From an uncultured Acidobacteriaceae bacterium (GTDB lineage Bacteria > Acidobacteriota > Terriglobia > Terriglobales > Acidobacteriaceae), in NCBI GenBank assembly GCA_903828675.1, contig CAIKND010000001.1:1-64000 (forward strand): a stretch of 64,000 nt of DNA. Direction: 5' to 3'. This document shows, piece by piece, positions 57,359 to 64,000 of this stretch (the first letter of the stretch is position 1; every line of letters begins with the position of its first letter). The notes below the pieces were generated by a model, which made no database searches, was not told the origin of the DNA, and saw nothing but the letters and a program-made list of their open reading frames with translations. A program made the position numbers and the translations under genes.

Positions 57359-57609
57359 GCCACGAATTTTAGCACCAGCATTTTCAGCTCACACGGGTTG
57401 GTGCCGCAATGCTAGCAAGGGTCAGCCGATTCGTCTGGGCACCGACGTCAACTGACGACAGGTCGCTGCGCTCACCAAACAATTCGGGCCTCTAGAGAAT
57501 TGTCCTCGAACGACGGAAAAAGTTCGCATATTGCGTGCTCACCGCAAAAGCATTCCGCGTTAAAATGTTAGTGAGTCGCAAGTTGCTCTCAATCCGCGGA
57601 GGTCGACTC

Positions 57610-57879
57610 ATGCTGATACTTGTTCCATGGAAGCCCGTTGTCTTCGTCTGGTTATTGCTCTCTGCAATGTTTCTCTTCTGGGCCGGGGCAATGTGTGTCG
57701 TTGAAGGAAAGAATCCGTTTGGGATTCCGAAACACAATCTTCGTTCATCCGTGAGCCCGGTCGCCGGTCACCAAGGGCTGCATCAAAAACATCTTCACAA
57801 GGCCAAATCCGCAGGCAGCAAGGGCGAGAGCCAGGCCAATGTCACACAAGCACGCATGGAGCCGCAGGTGGACCACTAG
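57610..57879 (+). CDS. Small single-span membrane protein, unknown function
   Basis: About 89 residues. The start at 57610 follows GGAGG by 7 bases. One strong membrane segment (KPVVFVWLLLSAMFLFWAGAM), then a hydrophilic His/Lys/Ser-rich tail. No family recognised. It lies between the OLD pair and ParB, divergent from the nuclease gene. Small membrane proteins are frequent in mobile and defence regions, but there is no direct evidence of such a role. Confidence 0.5.
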   Translation: MLILVPWKPVVFVWLLLSAMFLFWAGAMCVVEGKNPFGIPKHNLRSSVSPVAGHQGLHQKHLHKAKSAGSKGESQANVTQARMEPQVDH

Positions 57880-57900
57880 GGCACAACATTAGGTCGGGAC

Positions 57901-57918
57901 GCCATCTGCGCAGATGGC
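57901..57918. repeat. Perfect 18-bp palindrome
   Basis: GCCATCTGCGCAGATGGC reads the same on both strands. It lies 22 bases after the small membrane protein gene, so it may be part of its terminator, but a dyad without a loop close to a ParB-like gene could also be a protein-binding site. Confidence 0.45.
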
Positions 57919-57962
57919 GGGTGACGGGAGCCTCGTGCGCGGGCGAGTAGACGGATTACTAG

Positions 57963-57998
57963 CAAGAAAATGGCGGAGCCCATAGATCTGGCTCCGCC
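57963..57998 (-). terminator. Terminator of the ParB/ArdC transcript
   Basis: A perfect 9-bp stem GGCGGAGCC/GGCTCCGCC (57972-57980 with 57990-57998) lies 18 bases past the ParB stop and is followed on the minus strand by ATTTTCTTGCT, a good intrinsic terminator. Confidence 0.85.
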
Positions 57999-58015
57999 GG
58001 ATTGTTTGGATGGAC

Positions 58016-59614
58016 TTAGGCAGCTTTGGCCTTCTTCACGGCCTTTGACGGGCGCTTAACTGTCGTCTCCTTTTCCGCCTTCGTCTTATCTTTGGCTCCG
58101 AACTCCTGCTTTACCTTGGTGATGATTGCGGTCACGTCCACCTTGTAGATGTCGGCGGCGTCTCTGAGCACTCTGCCGGCATCGTTCGCGGATTGGGCGG
58201 AGTAGAGAATGACAGCCTCCACTAAGAGGCGTCCGAGAATGCTTTCCTCCGCCTTGCGGACGAAAGCGGCTAGCAGCTTGGCAGGTGTGTCGGTCGGGCC
58301 TTTCGACTTGCCAATGCCGTGTTGACGGAGGACGATGGCCAGACGGCGCTCATCCAGCATTGTGGTCACCCGTTCGACTACAAATTGTAGGTCGCGTTTC
58401 ATCAAGCGGACTGGGACAGCTTCGACGATGGCTCTCAATACGCGAAGTCCCGTTGCCTGGGCAATTGCGTCCTCGCGCCGTTGCTTCTCTTGTGCGGCCT
58501 TGAATGCTCCATCGTTGGCAGGTGTCTTCTCCTTCTTTGGATGGTGAATCGGGCAGTCGGAGTTTGAGCAAATCCGTTTGATCTCCCCTTTGTCAGAGCC
58601 TTCTGTGACAATGGCCTCGGTGGTGAACTTGCAGGTTTTGTACTCCGGCCATTCGACCTGTTTCGGGTTGGTCGGCTTCTCCGCGCGAATCTCGACATAC
58701 TGGTTGCGCGGAATTGCTGGACTGTTTTCTTGCGGCTTGCCGAATGCGCGTGAGATCTGTACCAGCATTGGTTTTGCCACAATCGTTTTTGCGACGAATG
58801 CGTCAACCTTGCTTTGGTAGCAATCTGGCGAAGTGCAAGCATCCGCCTTGATTTCTGCGAAGAGTAGCGTATTGAAACCGGTGCGCCGTGGACAGGTGAT
58901 GCAAGCTCCGGCTTCGGGTACGAGTTCCGGGTCGTCTTTCGGAAAGGGAGCGGAGTCCAGTTCCAAAAGGATGTGGCGCTCAATCCACTCCTGCAATTGG
59001 CGGACGGGAAGCAAAATGTGCCTAGGTTTACCCCCGCTGACGTAGTCTTCACGAAAGCAGGCGGTGAGGGCTTCTTCTTGCTGGGCTGGTTGCAACCGAG
59101 CTAGGGAAAGCGCGTGACCGGTGCCGATTTCGTCTTTGAGAAAAGCCTCTGTCACGGCGGGTGAAAGTTCGGTCAGTTTCAATCTGGCGGCGACGAACGA
59201 GGGACCTTTCGCGCACTTGGCCGCGATCTGCTCGATGGAATACTTCGGTTCTTCAAGGTGCAAGAGAGCTGCGAAGCCCTGCGCCTCTTCCAAGGGATGC
59301 ACATCGCGCCTTTGGAGGTTTTCGATAATGGATGTTTCAATCGCCTGTGCGTCAGACAGTTCCACAATGCGAACGGGAACCGACTCTTGACCGGCTAACT
59401 GTGCGGCCCGATAGCGCCGCGCTCCTGCAACGATCTCGAAGGATTGTGGCCCCTTGGGCCGGACGAGCAACGGCGAAAGCAATCCTTGATTGCGAATACT
59501 CTCGGCCAATTCGTTAAGGGCGTTTTCGTCAAAACTGCGCCGTGGGTTCATGCTGGACTCAACAAGGCTGTCGAGGGGCAGGTTGCGATATTCGGACTGT
59601 GCTGCGTGTGACAT
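58016..59614 (-). CDS. ParB/Spo0J-like partition or regulatory protein with Cys clusters
   Basis: A 532-residue ParB-domain protein; AAAGGAGG lies 9 bases upstream. ParB_N motifs: MNPRRSFDENALNELAESI, the CTP-binding AGARRYRAA (GERR variant) and IIENLQRRDVHPLEEAQGF, then a KorB-like HTH (YSIEQIAAKCAKGPSFVAAR). Downstream are Cys-rich segments ACITCPRRTG, ADACTSPDCYQ and ICSNSDCPIHHP, which could bind a metal and are not in standard ParB. The tail is Lys/Ala-rich. No ParA is nearby, so a role in plasmid-like maintenance or transcription control is open. Followed by a strong terminator; ArdC-like gene upstream in the same direction. Confidence 0.85.
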   Translation of the reverse strand: MSHAAQSEYRNLPLDSLVESSMNPRRSFDENALNELAESIRNQGLLSPLLVRPKGPQSFEIVAGARRYRAAQLAGQESVPVRIVELSDAQAIETSIIENLQRRDVHPLEEAQGFAALLHLEEPKYSIEQIAAKCAKGPSFVAARLKLTELSPAVTEAFLKDEIGTGHALSLARLQPAQQEEALTACFREDYVSGGKPRHILLPVRQLQEWIERHILLELDSAPFPKDDPELVPEAGACITCPRRTGFNTLLFAEIKADACTSPDCYQSKVDAFVAKTIVAKPMLVQISRAFGKPQENSPAIPRNQYVEIRAEKPTNPKQVEWPEYKTCKFTTEAIVTEGSDKGEIKRICSNSDCPIHHPKKEKTPANDGAFKAAQEKQRREDAIAQATGLRVLRAIVEAVPVRLMKRDLQFVVERVTTMLDERRLAIVLRQHGIGKSKGPTDTPAKLLAAFVRKAEESILGRLLVEAVILYSAQSANDAGRVLRDAADIYKVDVTAIITKVKQEFGAKDKTKAEKETTVKRPSKAVKKAKAA

Positions 59615-59689
59615 GGGGAATCCTCCTTTGGTTGTCTAGAGTGAATTCGCGAGCGGGCACAGTGAGCGTACCCGCTCAGGTGTGCGGCT

Positions 59690-60580
59690 CTAGCTCGCCT
59701 GTGCCAGTGGTTCGGCTACTTCGGCGAAAAGCGCGTCGAGAATTGTTGCGGAAGCTTGCTGGATTACGGCAAGCGATTCGGTGAGAAGCTCAGCATTGCC
59801 GTGATAGAGGCTGATGTAGTCCGCGCTGGCACTGCCGGTATTCAATCCCACGGCGCGGCCAACGATGAACGCAATGGACTCGGCTTCGGTTTCGCGTACT
59901 GTCTTGGTAGTGAGAGTGCGGCGTTCTGCGCGGTGCAACATCTCATGGCCTAGCTCATGCGCTAATGTGCTGAACTCTTCTGCCTTCGACTGGCCGGGAA
60001 GCAAAGCGATCTTTCCGCCGTAGCTGACGCCCTGCGCGGGTGCAATACGCTCGTTGTACTCAAGCTCGATGCCCTGCTGCTGGACGAGTTCGACAAGCCG
60101 TTCGTGGTAGGCACCAACCTCGCCGGAAACCGTTGGCGGCTCGGGAAGCTCTGAACCTTCGGTCTGAGCCACGTCAAAGACATAAACAACGCGGAAACCA
60201 ATCAGCATGGGCTTTGGCTTGTCGGTCTGTTCGACGGGTTCCTCAGTGGGCTGGCGCTTGGAGCCGATCATCGGAGCCAGAATCGGAATGCCCTTCTGTC
60301 CCTTCTTGACGTAGCGTCCAAGCTCGTTCCATGTGCGGATACCCGCAACGTGGGTTGCGTCGGGGCGGTGATGAGCGATTGAAAGGATGTTGCCAAAAGA
60401 GTAGTTGTGGAAGCGGGCCATTGCGCTGAGGTAGGCGGTGAGCGCCTCGCTCTTGCCCTGCTCAAGCTGCTCGATCAGATGCTTGACGTTCTCAGCGATG
60501 ATCTGCTGCGTGGTAGTCTGCTGGCGGCGGATTTCCTTCTGGCCGCCGCTGTTGTTGCTGTTGTTACTCTTGAAATTCAT
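59690..60580 (-). CDS. ArdC-like antirestriction protein (ssDNA-binding domain + zincin protease)
   Basis: A 296-residue protein. The start at 60580 is set by AAGGAG. The N-terminal ArdC domain (ALTAYLSAMARFHNYSFGNI ... TWNELGRYVKKGQKGIPILA) is followed by an ImmA/IrrE-type zinc metallopeptidase with HELGHEMLH (zinc ligands His208 and His212, catalytic Glu209) and a downstream Glu in RETEAESIAFIVG. ArdC proteins on conjugative elements protect incoming single-stranded DNA from host restriction. Probably co-transcribed with ParB, 75 bases apart. Confidence 0.88.
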   Translation of the reverse strand: MNFKSNNSNNSGGQKEIRRQQTTTQQIIAENVKHLIEQLEQGKSEALTAYLSAMARFHNYSFGNILSIAHHRPDATHVAGIRTWNELGRYVKKGQKGIPILAPMIGSKRQPTEEPVEQTDKPKPMLIGFRVVYVFDVAQTEGSELPEPPTVSGEVGAYHERLVELVQQQGIELEYNERIAPAQGVSYGGKIALLPGQSKAEEFSTLAHELGHEMLHRAERRTLTTKTVRETEAESIAFIVGRAVGLNTGSASADYISLYHGNAELLTESLAVIQQASATILDALFAEVAEPLAQAS

Positions 60581-61259
60581 GTTTTTGTTCTCCTTTTCCG
60601 CCGTGACCGGCTGAGCGTCTTTCTCACCCCCGGTTGGGAAGCGCGAAGACGGTTGGCGGAAAAGAACGAACGCAGCGACCGACGGTGGGAGTCCGGAGGA
60701 AAGGCGCAGCAAGTGCCAAATGCGCACCACGTTTGGCGCGCAGCCGCGCTCCGAACGGACGGAGAAGGCCCGTTCAGCGCACGGTCAGATCGTGCGCTGG
60801 GCCGTCCACCTGAGGACGCGAAGTGGGATTGAAGAAACAACCGGCAATGGATTCAGCGGCCCCGCCAGGGACGTGAAGCAGGTTGTCTCAACACTTTCCC
60901 AAGATTTGAACAGTAAAACCAGGGACGGGCGTTGCGGGGCAGGAACAGGCCCCGCATGGAAGGGGAGCGGAAAACGCCGGATTGATCGGCGGTTGCATTG
61001 AGGGAAGGGCGCAGCATCTCGGCACCAAGGCGACCGATGAGACCGTCGAACGCCCTTACAAAGCCTCAGATAACCGCAATGTTCCGCTCGGCGAACTGTT
61101 GGAGCTGGCGCTTGATGCGCTGGAGCGGGAAAAAGTGGAAGGCCGAGGTGTATCGCTTACATAGACTTTTCGTCGCGGCTTGAAAAGTGAGAGCGTTTTC
61201 AGATTTGCTTGAATTTTTGCGCGAACAAACACCGGCAATTTGGGCTATCGTTGGATTCT
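60581..61259. other. Divergent region between the ArdC-like and HAD genes
   Basis: About 680 bases, GC-rich in 60600-61000, AT-richer near 61180-61259. Promoters for both divergent units must lie here. A possible 60-codon frame (60982-61164) ends in GELLELALDALEREKVEG but has no clear ribosome site and no known family, so it is not called as a gene. Confidence 0.4.
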
Positions 61260-62099
61260 ATGGAAGATAAGTTTGCAAAACAACTGACGAAAGCGGCAAT
61301 TGTCTACGATTTCGATGGGACCTTAGCCCGCGGGAATCTTCAGGAATGTAGCTTCATTCCAAAGATGAACATGACTCGCACCGAGTTTTGGAATGAGGTT
61401 AAACGACGCACTCGCGAAGAGGACGCGGACGAAATTCTCGTCTATATGCACCTTATGCTGGAAAAGGCGAGAGCGGCTGGTGAAGTGGTTACCAAGCAGA
61501 TGCTGCGTGAACACGGAATGGGTGCCCAGTTGTTTAGTGGCCTGCATGGAGGATCGTGGTTCATCCGCATGAACAAATTTGCGATGGAACACGGTCTCGA
61601 ATTGCTGCACTACATCGTTTCCTCGGGTATAGAAGAGATGATTCGAGGGTGCTCAATTCAGAGTGCTTTCCATAGGATTTACGCCTCGAAATACATCTAT
61701 GACGAAGACGTAGCGGCCTGGCCCGGAGTTGCGATTAACTATACGACGAAGACGCAATATCTCTTCCGTATTAACAAGGGCGTCGAGAATCATTGGGATA
61801 ACGCGGCCATCAACACATTTATGTCCGAGGCGTCGCGGCCGGTTCCGTTCAAACGCATGATTTTTGTAGGCGACGGTGATACCGATATCCCGGCAATGAA
61901 AATGGTCGCCTACCAAGGCGGGCATTCGATCGCTGTTTATGATGAGCAGCGCGAAAAGAAGGATCTCGATAAGATCCATCGGCTAATTTCTGATCGAAGG
62001 GTCAACTTTGTGGCACCAGCAAATTACGAAGAGCATTCGCAGATGGACATCGTTGTGAAGGGGATTCTCGGGCGCGTCGCAAGCGAGCTCACGAGATAG
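61260..62099 (+). CDS. HAD-superfamily phosphatase
   Basis: A 279-residue hydrolase of the phosphoserine-phosphatase-like HAD group: motif I IVYDFDGTLA (nucleophile Asp17, Asp19), motif II Ser in HYIVSSGIEE, motif III Lys probably in the NKGVEN segment, motif IV FVGDGDTDIPAMKMV. A helical cap lies between motifs I and II. The start at 61260 is where homology begins, but its ribosome site is weak; a start at 61209 is possible. It precedes an OLD-family gene by 149 bases on the same strand. Substrate unknown. Confidence 0.85.
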   Translation: MEDKFAKQLTKAAIVYDFDGTLARGNLQECSFIPKMNMTRTEFWNEVKRRTREEDADEILVYMHLMLEKARAAGEVVTKQMLREHGMGAQLFSGLHGGSWFIRMNKFAMEHGLELLHYIVSSGIEEMIRGCSIQSAFHRIYASKYIYDEDVAAWPGVAINYTTKTQYLFRINKGVENHWDNAAINTFMSEASRPVPFKRMIFVGDGDTDIPAMKMVAYQGGHSIAVYDEQREKKDLDKIHRLISDRRVNFVAPANYEEHSQMDIVVKGILGRVASELTR

Positions 62100-62248
62100 T
62101 GTGTAACGGCTGTGGCCATTACTGGTAAGCCGGGGGATAATGGCGCTATGATGCGGACATCGAAATAGCAGCCCTGAGAAATCGACCGGCCCAGAACGAG
62201 CGATAACTCTGGTTGCAATGCAACTGCTGTCTTGTGGAGATTTGCCAA

Positions 62249-64000
62249 ATGCGCCTTGAGACCATTCGTATCCGGAATTTCCGATTGCTGCGACGCTTGT
62301 CAATCGATCTGGCCGCCAAGACTACAACCACGGTTTTTGTCGGGCCGAATAATAGCGGCAAGACTTCAGTTATGGACGCTCTTCGTGTCTTCACGGGGAT
62401 GTCGTCAGATACCGTGCGGATCTCAATCCATGATCTTTCTCAGGTTCGTCACAGGGATTTTGACCGCCTGGAAGCTCTTTTAGGCAAGGCGGACACTCCC
62501 GAGAAGCGCATTGCATTGGTGCGGCGCTTTGCACCCCGAATGCGCCTCGATCTCATATTCAGCTACATGCAAACCCCGGCGGACATTGTGGTGGCGAGCC
62601 AGCTGCTGATGGCCCTCGATATGGACGATGATCGCGTGTGCCTGCGGATCGAATACGGCATCGAAAACGCCAAGACGCTTATTGACGATTTCGAAACCAG
62701 ACGGAGCAAAGAAGACTCCCTGCATGAGTTCCTCAAAGACGACTTCGGAGCGTATTTCAAGCGCCAGTACTACAAGGTATCGCGCACGGGTGCGGAAATC
62801 GAGCAGCTCGATGGGGGACAGGTCGTTGAACGTCTGATCAAGTTCAACAATGTCCCTGCTCAACGACACGTCGACGACGATGAAGCTTCTAATGCCGTCA
62901 AGATATCGCGTCTGATGCACGAGCATTACTTACGGTTCTACAAGATCGCCGACGCCGAAGGCTTCGATGCCATCGAGGCCGCTCTCGTACAAAGCTCGCG
63001 CGAATTGACCAAGAAATATGGCGTGACGTTCAAGCGCCTTACGGAGCGCTTAAAGAAATTCGGATATCCCCAGGGCCAGATCGCGCCCGATCTGCGAATT
63101 CGCGCCGAAATGAATTCTCAGACGCTCTACAAGGACAACACGCGCATTTACTACGCCAATGAATACGCGGAGATCGATGGCACAACAGCTGAGTTCGAGC
63201 TTCCAGAGCGATACAACGGGCTTGGGTACAAGAACCTAATCTATATCGTCCTTCAGCTGGAGGCCTTCCAGTCGGTTTTGGAGGCCTCGTTGGAAGTCCA
63301 GCCGCGCGTCCACGTCATAGCAATCGAAGAGCCGGAAGCTCATTTGCATCCACAAATGCAGTGCATTTTCATCAATGAAGTATCAAAGGCGCTCGACTCT
63401 CAGGCAGGGATTACCGCACAGGTCATCCTGTCGACTCATTCCTCGCATATGATTGCGAATTCCGGCTTTGAACCGGTGAGGTATTTTCGACGTAAAGGCC
63501 GGGAAGTTAGCGTCCGAGATCTTTCGAAACTTCCGATGCCGCCAGACGATCCATCGTTGCTCGATTTTCTGCGGCGCTATATCAAACTGACTCACTGCGA
63601 CCTTTTCTTCGCGGACAAGGCGATTTTTGTCGAAGGGCAGGTGGAGCGCCTGCTTCTGCCGCTCATGATCGAAGATTGCACGAGCATGGAGGGATGTGCC
63701 GACTTAGCGAGTCAATACATCAGTATCTCCGAAGTGGGCGGAGCTTACGCGCACAAGTTCAAGCCGATTATGGATTTCCTAGGGATTCCAACGCTGATCA
63801 TTACCGATTTGGATTCAGTGAACGACTTAGGCATAAAGTGCCGCGTATCGGAGGGCACAAAGACCAGTAACGCGTGCCTTCGGACATGGATTCCGGCCAA
63901 GACAATGCTGCCTGAACTGGTGAAATGCGGGAAGTCGGAGAAGATCGAAGGGCACATTCAAGTGGCTTACCAGACGGCCGAGAATGGAAACTGCGGGAGG
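62249..64000 (+). CDS. OLD/GajA-like ATP-dependent endonuclease, cut by window end
   Basis: At least 584 codons, open at the right edge. The start ATG at 62249 follows GGAG and begins MRLETIRIRNFRLLRRLSID. Walker A VGPNNSGKTS is at residues 31-40. The ATPase body includes LPERYNGLGYKNLIYIVLQL, Walker B IAIEEPEAHLHPQMQ and LSTHSSHMI. The TOPRIM domain starts KAIFVEGQVERLLLPLMI and continues to TLIITDLDSV. NNSGKT and the YNGLGYKN segment are typical of the GajA/OLD class 2 group. Whether a UvrD helicase (GajB) or other partner follows cannot be seen. It is distinct from the OLD protein at 54.3 kb. Confidence 0.88.
   Translation, partial: MRLETIRIRNFRLLRRLSIDLAAKTTTTVFVGPNNSGKTSVMDALRVFTGMSSDTVRISIHDLSQVRHRDFDRLEALLGKADTPEKRIALVRRFAPRMRLDLIFSYMQTPADIVVASQLLMALDMDDDRVCLRIEYGIENAKTLIDDFETRRSKEDSLHEFLKDDFGAYFKRQYYKVSRTGAEIEQLDGGQVVERLIKFNNVPAQRHVDDDEASNAVKISRLMHEHYLRFYKIADAEGFDAIEAALVQSSRELTKKYGVTFKRLTERLKKFGYPQGQIAPDLRIRAEMNSQTLYKDNTRIYYANEYAEIDGTTAEFELPERYNGLGYKNLIYIVLQLEAFQSVLEASLEVQPRVHVIAIEEPEAHLHPQMQCIFINEVSKALDSQAGITAQVILSTHSSHMIANSGFEPVRYFRRKGREVSVRDLSKLPMPPDDPSLLDFLRRYIKLTHCDLFFADKAIFVEGQVERLLLPLMIEDCTSMEGCADLASQYISISEVGGAYAHKFKPIMDFLGIPTLIITDLDSVNDLGIKCRVSEGTKTSNACLRTWIPAKTMLPELVKCGKSEKIEGHIQVAYQTAENGNCGR

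Overview
The window looks like the chromosome of an Acidobacteriota bacterium (Terriglobia/Acidobacteriaceae type). The main clue is the 1193-residue TonB-dependent receptor with an N-terminal carboxypeptidase-regulatory-like domain. Very large secreted proteins built from choice-of-anchor D (ASH) repeats, a TIGR03118-type protein and a VirB2-like pilin beside a LysR regulator fit the same group. This assignment is by family recognition only. No intact RNA gene, CRISPR array or insertion sequence was seen.

Layout. 1-7.1 kb (all minus): glycerophosphodiester phosphodiesterase-like protein, GlpD, and an Oar-type TonB receptor with its own terminator. 7.5-10.3 kb (minus): a tRNA 3' remnant, then an NtrC-type regulator and its membrane histidine kinase. 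11.3-25.7 kb (plus): the standout locus, with two secreted multicopper-oxidase-like proteins of similar size, a 3165-residue secreted multidomain protein, and two small secreted proteins. The copper-ligand motifs of a normal multicopper oxidase appear to be divided between the two smaller proteins. 26.1-28.9 kb: two tandem, related, decayed tyrosine recombinases. 29.9-32.4 kb: a decaying nitrosative-stress/heme cluster, in which a hemerythrin RIC pseudogene and a radical SAM pseudogene flank an intact Crp/Fnr regulator. 32.6-37.6 kb: a Pho-box-like operator, OmpR-type regulator, sensor kinase, coiled-coil porin and a blue-copper-like protein in one tightly packed operon. 37.9-40.8 kb: a TIGR03118 protein, an orphan VirB2-like pilin and a LysR regulator. 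41.4-47.9 kb: a six-gene minus-strand redox operon (two aldo/keto reductases, CMD, two SDR-fold proteins, one unknown) divergent from an AraC regulator. 47.9-52.1 kb: two secreted proteins.

52.3-64 kb is mobile or accessory DNA. An excisionase-like HTH protein and a complete tyrosine integrase end a few bases from the 3' half of a tRNA-Lys(CTT), which is the classic attachment scar. To its right lie an OLD-family ATPase/TOPRIM nuclease paired with a PD-(D/E)xK-like protein, a small membrane protein, a ParB-like protein, an ArdC-like antirestriction protein, a HAD phosphatase and a second OLD/GajA-like ATPase cut by the window edge. This reads as an integrative element carrying maintenance, antirestriction and candidate defence genes.

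The best candidates for an undescribed system are the split multicopper complex (11.3-25.7 kb), with phased repeats in its leader, and the OLD + PD-(D/E)xK pair (54.3-57.4 kb).
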